Shown: positions 17,214 through 26,532, counted from the first letter of the stretch. The stretch: 64,000 bases of DNA from Capnocytophaga sp. (GCF_030532915.1 NZ_JAUNKD010000002.1:1-64000); one strand, 5' to 3'. Made by a program: numbers and translations. The notes: generated by a model not told the origin, from the sequence alone.

Positions 17214-17543
17214 TTACGGATAGGGTGCCAGCGTAACTTCAAGCCCGTCAATTTCGGCAGTGATTGGGATTTGGCACCCCAATCGGCTGTTTTCTTGCAC
17301 GTGATACGCCTCGAAAAGCATTGCCTCCTCCTCATCGGATTTCTCGGGTAGCACTACGTTATTTTGCACATAGCACTGACAAGAGGCGCACATTGCCATT
17401 CCGCCACACACGCCTATCTCGCCGTCTTGGGCAATTTCATAGGCGCGCATCACTTCCATCAGCGTCATATTCATATCGGTCGGAGCTTGCAGTTCAAACA
17501 AGTTCCCCTCACGGTCTGTTATTTTCAGTGTAATGTCATTCAT
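17214..17543 (-). CDS. Adrenodoxin-type [2Fe-2S] ferredoxin
   Basis: The product has 109 residues. The cluster ligands are Cys46, Cys52 and Cys55 in GVCGGMAMCASCQCYV and Cys90 in RLGCQIPI, the vertebrate/adrenodoxin-like arrangement. It is cytoplasmic and carries single electrons. The stop of the upstream YD-repeat gene is 2 bp away, and the TrxR-like ferredoxin-NADP reductase is the next gene beyond it, so the reductase is the natural electron donor. The final acceptor is not visible in this window. Confidence 0.92.
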   Translation of the reverse strand: MNDITLKITDREGNLFELQAPTDMNMTLMEVMRAYEIAQDGEIGVCGGMAMCASCQCYVQNNVVLPEKSDEEEAMLFEAYHVQENSRLGCQIPITAEIDGLEVTLAPYP

Positions 17544-17545
17544 TA

Positions 17546-18649
17546 TTAATAATATTGAATTTTACGAACGCGTAGTTTGGTTGGCACGCCTTGCTCGTAC
17601 AACACGGCTTCTTTCCAATTGCCTTTGGCGTCGAAGGTATATTTGTATTGGTGGTTAAAAGCGGGGGTTCGGTGTGTTTTGAGCAAGCCGTTTTTGTCAA
17701 AGACTTTCTTGGAGAGCACCTCGCCCCTTTCCGATTTGATGATTTCGGTTTTGCCCATCGTTCCGTACAACGTGTTGAGTTGGTGATAGAAGCTGGGGTC
17801 GTCTTTGGCTGTACAGACCGTTTCAATCAACCGACCGTTTTTGTCGTACGTATAGGTACAGACGGTTTCCTTTTTTTCTTCGTTCAAGTACGTGGCTTTG
17901 ACCAGTTTATTTTGCCGATTGTACTCTTTTTCAATCCGTAAGAACACGTTGTGTTCAGGAAATGACTCTTCGGAAAAGGTAATTTTCTTAGCCGAATTGT
18001 ACTGAAACTGCTCTTGTTTGGTGTATTTCTCTTGTACCCTATCCGAAGGCAGTGCCTTTGAACCCGCGTGATGCGACGCCTCATTTACCGGCTGAAAAAA
18101 GCTCGCTTCTTTGCGCCGCGCGATGCAATTACCGAGTTTGTCATATTCAAAAGCTATAGTTTCAAGCATCTGATTGCCTTCGTATTCCTCTATTTTTACC
18201 AAACGCTTTTTACCGTCATAGGAATATTTCTTGTGCGTAATGAAGTCTCCGTCCGACACACGAAAGCAAGTCTGACTTTTCACAAGTCGCCCCCCGAAGT
18301 CATACGTGAAGTCAGCCGTACCGAAAGGTTTTCCTTCGGCATAGTAGGTTGTAACATTTGTGTTTTTGCCGTTTTTGTCAAATTCATACGAAATATTGGT
18401 AAGCGAATGTTTGGGTTTGTCTTTTTGCATTGTCCAATCTTCCATAAACGGCATTGTGTTGAAGCGTTTCCCACCGATGGTTTTATCGCCTTTTGCGTTG
18501 GCTTCCAAATAATACGAGTAATCCTCAACCTTTTTCACCTTTCCTTTAATGGATAAGTTTTTGGGATTGATGGTATCAGTCTGGGCTTGTAGTGTAACCA
18601 CATTCATCATCAACAGCGCAAAAAGTAAGCGCCAGTTGTTCACGTTCAT
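17546..18649 (-). CDS. Secreted protein with YD (RHS-like) repeats
   Basis: The start chosen is the ATG opening the signal peptide MNVNNWRLLFALLMMNVVTLQAQ, four codons inside the longest frame; the product has 367 residues. The mature part carries at least six degenerate YD-type repeats, such as YSYDGKKRLVKIEEYEGN, FEYDKLGNCIARR, YTYDKNGRLIETVC and DKNGLLKTHR, and ends KYTFDAKGNWKEAVLY. YD repeats build hollow beta shells in RHS/Tc toxins, but short secreted copies without toxin domains are common in Bacteroidota and have no known role. It is wedged between the ferredoxin and ferredoxin-reductase genes, which splits an expected functional pair. Confidence 0.78.
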   Translation of the reverse strand: MNVNNWRLLFALLMMNVVTLQAQTDTINPKNLSIKGKVKKVEDYSYYLEANAKGDKTIGGKRFNTMPFMEDWTMQKDKPKHSLTNISYEFDKNGKNTNVTTYYAEGKPFGTADFTYDFGGRLVKSQTCFRVSDGDFITHKKYSYDGKKRLVKIEEYEGNQMLETIAFEYDKLGNCIARRKEASFFQPVNEASHHAGSKALPSDRVQEKYTKQEQFQYNSAKKITFSEESFPEHNVFLRIEKEYNRQNKLVKATYLNEEKKETVCTYTYDKNGRLIETVCTAKDDPSFYHQLNTLYGTMGKTEIIKSERGEVLSKKVFDKNGLLKTHRTPAFNHQYKYTFDAKGNWKEAVLYEQGVPTKLRVRKIQYY

Positions 18650-18694
18650 CTTCTCTCTCATCTCTAAAAAAATTAAATTTATATGCTTTTATAA

Positions 18695-19747
18695 TTATTC
18701 TATGGATTTTACTACGGCTTTCTCGGCTTCTTTTCGGCTTCCGTCAAAACCATCAACGCCTGCCACGGTGGTGTATTTAAGCACGTATTTCTTATTCGGA
18801 TTCAGGCGATTGTAAATACTTTGGCACATTAGAGTAGCCTCGTGGAAGCCACACAAAATCAGTTTGAGCTTACCGGGATACGTATTGATATCGCCAATGG
18901 CATAAATACCTTCAATATTGGTCTGATAATCCAAAGCATTATTTACTTTGATGGCATTCTTTTCAATTTCAAGCCCCCAGTTGGCGATTGCTCCCAGTTT
19001 GGGCACTAATCCGAAGAGGGGAATAAAATAATCCGTCGGCAGGGTTTGTTTTTCTCCTTCTTTAACTAAGCTGATGCTTTCCACCTTGCCGTTTCCGCTA
19101 ATTTCAACCACTTCGGCAGGAGTGATTAAATTGATTTTACCCTCGTTTTTTAGTTTTTGCACTTTTTCTACCGAATCTAACGCCCCACGGAATTCATTAC
19201 GGCGATGCACTAAGGTAACGGATTTGGCTACATCGGTCAGGAAGATAGCCCAGTCAAGAGCCGAGTCGCCCCCACCGGCAATGACGATGTTTTTACCACG
19301 AAATTGCTCCGGATTTTTTACAAAATACTCCACCCCTTTTTCTTCATAGGCTTGCAGATTAGGAATTTCGGGTTTTCGGGGTTCAAACGTTCCTAATCCG
19401 CCGGCAATGGCAACGGCTTTGCCTTGAATTTTCGTTCCTTTATTTGTGGTAACGACAAAGGTAGTGTCGTTTATCTTCTCGATATGTTCGGCGGTTTCGG
19501 AAAGCGTGAATTCGGGCTGAAACTGTTTGATTTGCTCCATCAGGTTATTCACCAGTTCGCCCGCCCCAACACTCGGGTAGCCGGGAATATCAAAAATGGG
19601 CTTCTTCGGATAAAGTTCAGCCAATTGCCCCCCCGGTTGCGGGAGTGCATCAATCAGATGGCATTTGAGTTTAAGCAATCCGGCTTCAAATACGGCAAAA
19701 AGCCCCGTAGGCCCTGCCCCAATGATGATAATATCAGTTTGTTTCAT
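18695..19747 (-). CDS. Ferredoxin--NADP+ reductase, thioredoxin-reductase-like
   Basis: The product has 350 residues with two nucleotide-binding domains: FAD motif IIIIGAGPTGLFAVFEAGL (residues 5-23), the segment PQPGGQLAELYPKKPIFDIPGYP, and NAD(P)H motif IVIAGGGDSALDWA near residue 150. The C-terminal part holds IYAIGDINTYPGKLKLILCGFHEA. The redox-active CxxC of thioredoxin reductase is absent, which places it in the TrxR-like FNR group (YumC type). It exchanges electrons between NADPH and ferredoxin; the [2Fe-2S] ferredoxin gene downstream is the likely partner. The CvpA gene lies 36 bp upstream, so one transcript probably covers 20260 to 17214. Confidence 0.9.
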   Translation of the reverse strand: MKQTDIIIIGAGPTGLFAVFEAGLLKLKCHLIDALPQPGGQLAELYPKKPIFDIPGYPSVGAGELVNNLMEQIKQFQPEFTLSETAEHIEKINDTTFVVTTNKGTKIQGKAVAIAGGLGTFEPRKPEIPNLQAYEEKGVEYFVKNPEQFRGKNIVIAGGGDSALDWAIFLTDVAKSVTLVHRRNEFRGALDSVEKVQKLKNEGKINLITPAEVVEISGNGKVESISLVKEGEKQTLPTDYFIPLFGLVPKLGAIANWGLEIEKNAIKVNNALDYQTNIEGIYAIGDINTYPGKLKLILCGFHEATLMCQSIYNRLNPNKKYVLKYTTVAGVDGFDGSRKEAEKAVVKSIE

Positions 19748-19783
19748 TCGTGTTATTTTCTTATTTTTTTTATTATTTCTATT

Positions 19784-20260
19784 TTAAAAAACATTGCCGT
19801 ACACCCAACCGCCAATAGTTTTAACCGGCTGATACAAAAACGATTGCCCTATTACATCTTGCGGAAGCCAACGGAATGTCTGTGAGGTTCTTTCAAGAAA
19901 CAAAAGCATCGACCCGACAATAACCGCCGCTTTTAACACCCCAAAAATACCGCCACAAAGCCGGTTGAAAAAGCCAAGCGAAACCGATTCCATCATTTTG
20001 GTAATCATTTTTGCCAGTAACATAACCGCTACCATTATTAAAATCAACGTGAAAGCAAATGAGATGACTTCCACCCCCGATTTGTCAAGCGACACATACT
20101 TATTGAGCAAATCAGCCACATAAAACGAAAAGTGAATAGCGCCGTAAATCCCTAATACAATGGCAAGTAAAGAAGCTAATTCAATGATTAAGCCCCGCCA
20201 AAAACCGCGTACTAAACCGAATCCTAAAAAAAGTAGCAGAATAATATCTATTGTGGTCAT
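19784..20260 (-). CDS. CvpA family membrane protein
   Basis: The product has 158 residues with four predicted spans and the CvpA signature near the N-terminus (IDIILLLFLGFGLVRGFWRGLIIELASLLAIVLG, residues 4-37). The family was named for colicin V production in E. coli and is linked to envelope integrity; its molecular role is unsettled. It leads the group CvpA, FNR, YD-repeat protein, ferredoxin. A perfect -7 box (TATATTTG, minus strand 20338-20345) lies about 80 bp upstream, without an obvious upstream TTTG. Confidence 0.85.
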   Translation of the reverse strand: MTTIDIILLLFLGFGLVRGFWRGLIIELASLLAIVLGIYGAIHFSFYVADLLNKYVSLDKSGVEVISFAFTLILIMVAVMLLAKMITKMMESVSLGFFNRLCGGIFGVLKAAVIVGSMLLFLERTSQTFRWLPQDVIGQSFLYQPVKTIGGWVYGNVF

Positions 20261-20514
20261 TCGTATATTTTATCGTAATGATGTTGTGATTTTTACCTTA
20301 AAATTTTGTTAAAAAGCAAAACAAACATATTAAGGGACAAATATATAACTTTTTTTGCTATTTTTGTACCTGTCAGACAAATAAATACACAACAATCTGT
20401 TTATTTATCGCACAAACCATCATTAAACACTAAAAATCAACACTTTATACAAAAATTGTTTTTTAGGTTTGAAAAAGATTTTTTAAGATTTTAAGAACGA
20501 AAAAATGTTGAATT

Positions 20515-21207
20515 ATGATTTTTTCAGATTTATTTTCAGTAATTTACCCTCATTATTGCCTCAATTGCGGATGTATTTTGGGGCGTAATGAATCGTTCTT
20601 GTGTTTTGCGTGCCGAGGTAACCTACCCGAAACAACCTTACATCTGCAAAAAGAAAACCGAATCATAAAACGATTTTATGGGCAATGCGATTTAACCTGT
20701 GCCACAGCCCTTTTCTATTTTCATAAAAACAGTGCCGTACAGCATTTAATCCACGAACTGAAATACAAAGGCAAAGAAGAAATCGGGCAATGGTTAGGAA
20801 AATGGCTGGGCGAAAAAATCAAAACCGTAAACGAATTTCAAAAAACAGACGTTGTAATTCCGGTTCCTTTACATAAAGAAAAGTTAAAAAAACGAGGATA
20901 CAACCAAGTTGCCCGTTTTGCGCAAGAATTGGCTCGAATTTTGCAGGCAACCTATCTTGATGACGTACTTATCAAAATTAAAACCAATTCAACCCAAACG
21001 AAAAAAGACGTATGGAGGCGGTTTAATGACAGTAAAAACATTTTTTCCATACAAAATCAAAAAAAAATTGAAAATAAAAACATTTTGCTGGTTGATGATA
21101 TAATTACCACAGGTTCAACCATTGAGAGCTGTTACAACCAACTAACAAAAGCCCCAAACACAAAAATAGGCATTGCTTCAATGGCATATTCTTTGCTTAA
21201 CCATTAA
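20515..21207 (+). CDS. comF: ComF family phosphoribosyltransferase-like protein
   Basis: The product has 230 residues. The N-terminus bears a zinc-finger motif (CLNCGCILG...CFACRG, four Cys). The C-terminus has the type I phosphoribosyltransferase PRPP loop NILLVDDIITTGSTI near residue 190, preceded by the family segment PVPLHKEKLKKRGYNQ. ComF proteins are required for uptake or handling of transforming DNA in competent bacteria and act in the cytoplasm. A perfect plus-strand -7 box (TATTTTTG, 20359-20366) lies about 150 bp upstream. The gene is divergent from cvpA. Confidence 0.9.
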   Translation: MIFSDLFSVIYPHYCLNCGCILGRNESFLCFACRGNLPETTLHLQKENRIIKRFYGQCDLTCATALFYFHKNSAVQHLIHELKYKGKEEIGQWLGKWLGEKIKTVNEFQKTDVVIPVPLHKEKLKKRGYNQVARFAQELARILQATYLDDVLIKIKTNSTQTKKDVWRRFNDSKNIFSIQNQKKIENKNILLVDDIITTGSTIESCYNQLTKAPNTKIGIASMAYSLLNH

Positions 21208-21276
21208 ACCTTTTATCTGTGGAAGCGTCTAACCAAGTAACAAAATAATAATTTATAAATTTTAAAATTCAAACAG

Positions 21277-21474
21277 ATGAAAAACACTTTAAAGTTAGTC
21301 ACAGCAGCGTTCTGTATGTTCGTATTTAGTTCTAATGTTCAAGCAATTACCTTAGACCAAGAAGTTAAAGTTGAACAAAGTGAACCAAAGCAAGAAAAAA
21401 AATGTTGTAAATCAAAAAAATCTTGTAACAAAGACAAAAAATCTTGCAGTAAAGATAAAGGAGATAAAATGTAA
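21277..21474 (+). CDS. Small exported Cys/Lys-rich peptide
   Basis: The product has 65 residues. A clear signal peptide (MKNTLKLVTAAFCMFVFSSNVQA) would leave a mature chain of about 42 residues. The mature part begins acidic and ends as a Lys/Asp-rich tail with four cysteines in the pattern KKCCKSKKSC...KSCSKDKGDK. I do not recognise a named family; similar short Cys/Lys tails occur in Flavobacteriia. Metal binding or disulfide-mediated surface attachment are possible, neither shown. It has its own terminator at 21495-21522 and follows comF by 69 bp. Confidence 0.75.
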   Translation: MKNTLKLVTAAFCMFVFSSNVQAITLDQEVKVEQSEPKQEKKCCKSKKSCNKDKKSCSKDKGDKM

Positions 21475-21494
21475 TTTTTCTTGTTTGTAAATGT

Positions 21495-21522
21495 AAAAAC
21501 TCGGCGTAAAGTCGAGTTTTTT
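21495..21522 (+). terminator. Terminator of the Cys/Lys-rich peptide gene
   Basis: The stem AAAACTCG / CGAGTTTT is followed by TT. It lies 20 bp past the stop codon. Confidence 0.85.
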
Positions 21523-21613
21523 GTTTGTAATTAACCCTCTTTTATGTTTTCTGTCGTATATTTGCAGGTTGAAAAAATACAACTAAAAATCCCTTATTTC
21601 AAATTTAATATCC

Positions 21614-24600
21614 GTGAAAACGTTACTAAACCTATTTGCTGAAAACAAACTTTATGACAAGCTACTCACTTCAATCAAAACCAATAAACAACTATCTATC
21701 AGTGGTTTAACAGGTTCAGCTTTATCGTTTGCCATTGCCAGTATTTTTCAATCTGCTCGGCGAAACCTGTTTGTAATGCTTTCCGATAAGGAGGAAGCCG
21801 CTTATTTTTTGAACGATTTGGAGGGTTTGCTCGGCGATGAAAACGTAGTTTTCTTTCCCGATAGTTATCGTCGTCCGTATCAAATTGAGGACACCGACAA
21901 CGCCAACGTATTGCTGCGTGCCGAAGTGCTGAACCGATTAGGCTCATCCGCAAAGCCTTTGGTGGTCGTTACCTATCCCGAAGCTCTTTTTGAAAAAGTT
22001 ATCACACGCAAACAGTTAGAAAAGAACACGTTAAAAATGAAAAAAGGCGATTCGCTCACCTTGGACTTCCTCAACGAAATGCTTTTCGCTTATCATTTCA
22101 ACCGAACCGATTTCGTAACCGAACCCGGCGAATTTTCCGTGCGGGGCGGAATCGTCGATGTGTTTTCCTTCTCAAACAACGAACCGTATCGGATTGAGTT
22201 TTTCGGCAATGAGATTGACAGCATTCGGTGTTTTGACGTTGAAAGTCAGCTTTCTACCAAACAACTTTCGCAAATTACCATCATTCCGAATGTGGAAAAC
22301 AAGGAAGTGGAGGAAGTCCGCCAATCCATTTTGGAATATATTTCCGCAGAAACGCTCATTATCGCCAAAGATATAGACGGATTTCAACCAAAAATCGATA
22401 AATTATTCCAAAAATCGGAAGAAATTCATCAAAAACTTTCGCAGGAAGTCAAACATCTTCCGCCGCAAATGCTTTTCTGCCAAAGCGACGAACTTTTACG
22501 GCAATTCAGCGGATTTCAAACGATTTTCACGGGCGTAAATTCCGTTTTTCCTGCCGAAAACATTGCGTTTCACACTTCACCCCAGCCGTCTTTCAACAAA
22601 CAATTCGAGCTGTTAATCAGTTATTTAAACGAAAAATACGAAGAAGGCTACACTAATTATATTATCTGCTCTACCGAGCAACAGGCAAAGCGTTTTGACG
22701 ATATTTTCGGCGAGATAGAACAAAAAGTGCATTACCAAACCGCCATCTTGTCGCTCCACAGCGGATTTTCGGATAACGACAACAAAATCAACCTATTTAC
22801 CGACCATCAGATTTTTGAGCGGTATCATAAATTCCACCTAAAAAACGGATATGCCAAAAAGCAAGCCATCACACTAAAAGAACTCACGCAACTCACTGTG
22901 GGCGATTACGTTACGCATATCGACCACGGTATCGGGAAGTTCGCAGGCTTGCAAAAAATCGAGGTGGAAGGCAAAATGCAGGAAGCCATCAAACTCATCT
23001 ACGGCGACCGCGACGTGCTGTTTGTCAGCATTCATTCCCTGCACAAAATCACGAAATACAACGGCAAAGACGGCAAACCGCCCAAGATTTACAAACTCGG
23101 CTCCAATGCGTGGAAAGCCCTGAAACAGAAAACGAAAGCCCGCGTTAAAGAAATCGCCTTCAACCTCATTCAGCTTTACGCCAAACGCAAGGAAGCCAGC
23201 GGTTTTGCCTTCGCTCACGACAGTTATTTACAGAACGAATTGGAAGCTTCGTTTTTGTACGAAGACACGCCCGACCAAAGCAAAGCCACTGCCGAGGTCA
23301 AAGCCGATATGGAAAGCCCCAAACCGATGGACAGGCTCGTGTGTGGCGACGTTGGTTTCGGGAAGACGGAAGTTGCCATTCGTGCCGCTTTCAAGGCGGT
23401 CGATAACGGCAAACAAGTGGCGGTGCTTGTACCGACAACCATTCTGGCGTTCCAACATTATCAGACGTTTAGCCAACGAATGAAAGATTTCCCCGTTCGG
23501 GTGGATTATCTGAATCGCTTCCGCACGGCGAAGGAAAAGAAAGCCATTTTGGACGAACTCGCCAAAGGATCGCTCGACATCATCATCGGTACGCATCAAA
23601 TCGTAAATGAAAGCGTGAAACACAAGGATTTAGGGCTTTTAATCGTTGATGAAGAACAGAAATTCGGCGTGGGCGTAAAAGACAAACTCAAAACGCTGAA
23701 AGAAAACCTTGACGTACTGACACTTACGGCAACGCCCATTCCGCGTACGTTGCAATTCAGCTTGATGGCGGCTCGCGACCTTTCCGTTATAAATACGCCT
23801 CCGCCAAATCGTTATCCGATTGATAGCCAAGTAATTCATTTTAACGAAGAAATAATCCGCGATGCCGTGGCATATGAAATTCAGCGGGGCGGACAAGTAT
23901 TTTTCATCAATAATCGGGTGGAAAACATTCGCGAAGTGGCAGGAATGCTGCAAAGGCTCGTTCCCGATGCCAGAATCGCTGTCGGACACGGGCAAATGGA
24001 CGGCAAAAAACTCGAAGAAACGATGCTTGCCTTTATGGACGGGGCGTACGACGTTTTGGTTGCCACGACCATCATCGAAAGCGGGTTGGACGTGCCCAAT
24101 GCCAACACCATATTTATTAACAACGCCCATAATTTCGGGCTTTCCGACCTGCACCAAATGCGTGGGCGTGTGGGGAGAAGCAACAAAAAAGCCTTCTGTT
24201 ATTTCATCACGCCTCCGTTTGTGGCGATGAGCGACGATGCCCGCAAACGCATTCAGGCGATTGCTCAATTTTCCGATTTGGGAAGCGGATTTAACATTGC
24301 GATGAAAGACCTCGAAATACGCGGGGCGGGCGACCTGCTCGGCGGTGAACAAAGCGGATTTATTAACGAAATCGGGTTTGAAACCTATCAGAAAATTTTG
24401 CAGGAAGCCATCGTAGAGCTGAAAGAAAACGAGTTTGCCGACCTCTATCAAACCAAAGAAGAAGACAAATCCTACCTTACTGACACCCAAATTGATAGCG
24501 ATTTTGAGCTTCTGTTCCCCGACACCTACGTAAATCGGGTGGCGGAACGTTTAAATCTTTATAACGAGCTGAGTAACATCACTTCGGAAGCACAATTGGC

Positions 24601-24943
24601 GATTTACGAAAGAAATTTGATTGACCGTTTCGGGCAGTTGCCTCCGCAGGCGGTGGATTTGTTAGGAAGCGTACGCCTGAAATGGATTGCCACCAAAATG
24701 GGCATCGAAAAATTGGTGATGAAAAACGGCAAAATGACGGGTTATTTTATTTCCGACCAAGAAAGTCCGTTTTATCAAAGTCCGCGGTTTTATAAAATCT
24801 TGCAATTCGTGCAACGCCACCCCGACCGATGCAAAATGCAGGAAAAAGAAACCCGCAACGGACTGCGACTACTGCTTCACTTCGAGCGAGTTACCAGCGT
24901 AAATCAAGCACTGAAACTAATGCAATTGGTTGCAAATGAATAA
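21614..24943 (+). CDS. mfd: Transcription-repair coupling factor
   Basis: The product has 1109 residues and a GTG start (GTG AAA ACG), which gives the expected N-terminus MKTLLNLFAENK. Domains in order are the UvrB-like N-terminal region (about 1-340), the RNA-polymerase-interacting CarD-like domain (VGDYVTHIDHGIGKFAGL, near residue 430), a superfamily 2 translocase with Walker A CGDVGFGKTEVA at about 576 and the DEEQ box at about 678, motif TATPIPRTLQFSLMAARDLS, the QMRGRVGRS motif, and the C-terminal regulatory TRCF domain. Mfd releases RNA polymerase stalled at DNA lesions and recruits UvrA. It is slightly shorter than E. coli Mfd (1148), as usual for Bacteroidota. Confidence 0.97.
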   Translation: MKTLLNLFAENKLYDKLLTSIKTNKQLSISGLTGSALSFAIASIFQSARRNLFVMLSDKEEAAYFLNDLEGLLGDENVVFFPDSYRRPYQIEDTDNANVLLRAEVLNRLGSSAKPLVVVTYPEALFEKVITRKQLEKNTLKMKKGDSLTLDFLNEMLFAYHFNRTDFVTEPGEFSVRGGIVDVFSFSNNEPYRIEFFGNEIDSIRCFDVESQLSTKQLSQITIIPNVENKEVEEVRQSILEYISAETLIIAKDIDGFQPKIDKLFQKSEEIHQKLSQEVKHLPPQMLFCQSDELLRQFSGFQTIFTGVNSVFPAENIAFHTSPQPSFNKQFELLISYLNEKYEEGYTNYIICSTEQQAKRFDDIFGEIEQKVHYQTAILSLHSGFSDNDNKINLFTDHQIFERYHKFHLKNGYAKKQAITLKELTQLTVGDYVTHIDHGIGKFAGLQKIEVEGKMQEAIKLIYGDRDVLFVSIHSLHKITKYNGKDGKPPKIYKLGSNAWKALKQKTKARVKEIAFNLIQLYAKRKEASGFAFAHDSYLQNELEASFLYEDTPDQSKATAEVKADMESPKPMDRLVCGDVGFGKTEVAIRAAFKAVDNGKQVAVLVPTTILAFQHYQTFSQRMKDFPVRVDYLNRFRTAKEKKAILDELAKGSLDIIIGTHQIVNESVKHKDLGLLIVDEEQKFGVGVKDKLKTLKENLDVLTLTATPIPRTLQFSLMAARDLSVINTPPPNRYPIDSQVIHFNEEIIRDAVAYEIQRGGQVFFINNRVENIREVAGMLQRLVPDARIAVGHGQMDGKKLEETMLAFMDGAYDVLVATTIIESGLDVPNANTIFINNAHNFGLSDLHQMRGRVGRSNKKAFCYFITPPFVAMSDDARKRIQAIAQFSDLGSGFNIAMKDLEIRGAGDLLGGEQSGFINEIGFETYQKILQEAIVELKENEFADLYQTKEEDKSYLTDTQIDSDFELLFPDTYVNRVAERLNLYNELSNITSEAQLAIYERNLIDRFGQLPPQAVDLLGSVRLKWIATKMGIEKLVMKNGKMTGYFISDQESPFYQSPRFYKILQFVQRHPDRCKMQEKETRNGLRLLLHFERVTSVNQALKLMQLVANE

Positions 24944-25081
24944 ATTTTATTAGTGAACAATATGCAATTGAAAGTGAACATTTTTCTTTAAGTAGTATTA
25001 CATAAAAACAATAAAACACCTAGTTTTCAATCTGTTGTAAGCAATCATAACTTTTTATATCTTTATCAAAAAACAAAACCT

Positions 25082-25387
25082 ATGTATATTTATAATTTAA
25101 CTTTCGTAATTGACAATCAACTTCACAATCAATGGCTTGAATGGTTTGAAAAAGAATATCTCCCAAGCCTTAAAACTTCAAAACTGGTCAGTCAGGTAAG
25201 GGTTTTTAAAGTTCTAACCACTCAACCCGAGCCTACATACGCCATACACCACCAAACGGAATCGCCACAGCAGCTTCTTAGCTTTACACAAGAGGATATT
25301 CCGCGGGTACAAAGCAGGTGTTTTCAGTTATTTGGAGACAAAGTACTTACATTTGGCACACAACTGAAAGAAGTTTCGCTAAAATAA
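25082..25387 (+). CDS. DUF4286 family protein
   Basis: The product is a 101-residue cytoplasmic protein of the DUF4286 family: MYIYNLTFVIDNQLHNQWLEW..., with a ferredoxin-like alternation of strands and helices (FEKEYLPSLKTSKLVSQVRVFKVL). No function is known. In Bacteroidota the gene often sits next to rsmA, as here (53 bp upstream of it), which suggests co-expression with ribosome maturation. Confidence 0.85.
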   Translation: MYIYNLTFVIDNQLHNQWLEWFEKEYLPSLKTSKLVSQVRVFKVLTTQPEPTYAIHHQTESPQQLLSFTQEDIPRVQSRCFQLFGDKVLTFGTQLKEVSLK

Positions 25388-25440
25388 ATCGAACTCAATA
25401 AAATAAATATAAAACCACATCATAAAAATAACAAACCGCT

Positions 25441-26211
25441 ATGGAAACCGTAAAAGCTAAAAAATATCTGGGGCAACATTTCTTAAAAGACCTTAATATT
25501 GCTCAAAAAATAGCCGAGACCCTCTCACTTTCCGGATATAGTAAGGTGTTAGAAATCGGTCCCGGAATGGGCGTACTCACTCAATTTCTGTTACGAAAAG
25601 AAACTGAAACGCACGTCATTGAAATTGATAAAGAATCGGTTGGGTATTTGCAAAAAAACTTCCCGAGTTTGCAAAACCGAATCATTAGCGGTGATTTTTT
25701 AAAGTTCGACATTCTGTCATACTTCCAAAGTGAGCCTTTCGCCGTGATTGGTAACTTTCCGTACAATATTTCTTCGCAAATCGTATTCAGAACCTTAGAA
25801 TTACGCGATTATATTCCCGAATTTAGCGGTATGTTTCAAAAAGAAGTAGCCGAACGCATCTGTGAAAAACCCGGAACCAAAACATACGGCATCCTTTCTG
25901 TGCTGACACAAGCCTTTTATGAAGCAGAATACCTGTTCACCGTGTCAGAAAACGTGTTTAATCCGCCGCCAAAAGTAAAAAGTGGCGTGTTACGACTGCA
26001 AAGAAAAGAAAATTACCGCCTTGACTGCGATGAAAAAAAGTTTTTTTCCGTTGTAAAAACTGCATTTAATCAAAGAAGAAAAACGCTTCGTAACAGCTTG
26101 AAACAATACTTGACTAACGAAGAAACAAAACAGCATAAAATCTTTGACAAGCGTCCTGAACAACTATCGTGGCAAGATTTTATCCATATCACCCAGATGA
26201 TAAGTGAATAG
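25441..26211 (+). CDS. rsmA: 16S rRNA (adenine(1518)-N6/adenine(1519)-N6)-dimethyltransferase
   Basis: The 256-residue KsgA/RsmA methylates two adjacent adenines near the 3' end of 16S rRNA, a late checkpoint of 30S assembly. Visible motifs are the N-terminal [11 protein letters not shown], the SAM-binding [12 protein letters not shown], and the catalytic GNFPYNISS (the NLPY motif with Phe in place of Leu, a known variant). The C-terminal helical domain is complete. It is followed by the 21-bp repeat array and a strong terminator rather than by the mgtE gene that often follows it in relatives. Confidence 0.96.
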   Translation: METVKAKKYLGQHFLKDLNIAQKIAETLSLSGYSKVLEIGPGMGVLTQFLLRKETETHVIEIDKESVGYLQKNFPSLQNRIISGDFLKFDILSYFQSEPFAVIGNFPYNISSQIVFRTLELRDYIPEFSGMFQKEVAERICEKPGTKTYGILSVLTQAFYEAEYLFTVSENVFNPPPKVKSGVLRLQRKENYRLDCDEKKFFSVVKTAFNQRRKTLRNSLKQYLTNEETKQHKIFDKRPEQLSWQDFIHITQMISE

Positions 26212-26218
26212 AAATACT

Positions 26219-26449
26219 CAAAAAAGACATTTTACTAAGCAAAAACACATACAAACCAAGCAAAAAAGACACTTTATCAAACGATAATCCATCAGAAATA
26301 AATAAAAAAGATGTGGTATTACACAAAAAAGACATTAAAATAAATAAAAATCCATTGGCAGTATCGAAAAAATACAATTAATTTCTTAAAAATATATTCG
26401 TATTACCAAAAAAGGAATAGTAACTATTTAAAAAAATACACCTAATTTA
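26219..26449. repeat. Eleven A-tract units in strict 21-bp register
   Basis: Starting 8 bp after the rsmA stop, units begin at 26219, 26240, 26261, 26282, 26303, 26324, 26345, 26366, 26387, 26408 and 26429, every 21 bp. Ten of the eleven open with a run of five to seven A (the unit at 26282 is the degenerate one). The best conserved share CAAAAAAGACA. A-tracts phased at twice the helical repeat are expected to curve DNA. The sequence is seen directly; the curvature is inference from known A-tract behaviour. Confidence 0.85.
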
Positions 26450-26489
26450 ATAAAATCCTTTATATTTTTTCTTTTAGAGCAAAATTATA

Positions 26490-26532
26490 AGAAGTGCTGA
26501 ATATCTATTTATATTCAGCACTTCTTTCTTTT
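26490..26532 (+). terminator. Terminator of the DUF4286-rsmA transcript
   Basis: A perfect 15-bp stem (arms 26490-26504 and 26511-26525, core AGAAGTGCTGAATAT) with a 6-base loop is followed by TTCTTTTT. It lies about 280 bp after rsmA, beyond the repeat array, so the array would be transcribed if this is the operon's terminator. Confidence 0.9.

Noticed and set aside
17546-18649. RHS polymorphic toxin
   Set aside because: The YD repeats are few, there is no C-terminal toxin domain, no immunity gene and no RHS core motif.
23639-24490. 283-residue minus-strand ORF
   Set aside because: It is the antisense shadow of the mfd helicase region, with no domain-like sequence.
26189-26377. 62-residue minus-strand ORF across the A-tract array
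   Set aside because: The 21-bp period equals seven codons and keeps the frame open by chance. It is Phe/Leu/Ser low complexity, overlaps rsmA and has no sensible start context.
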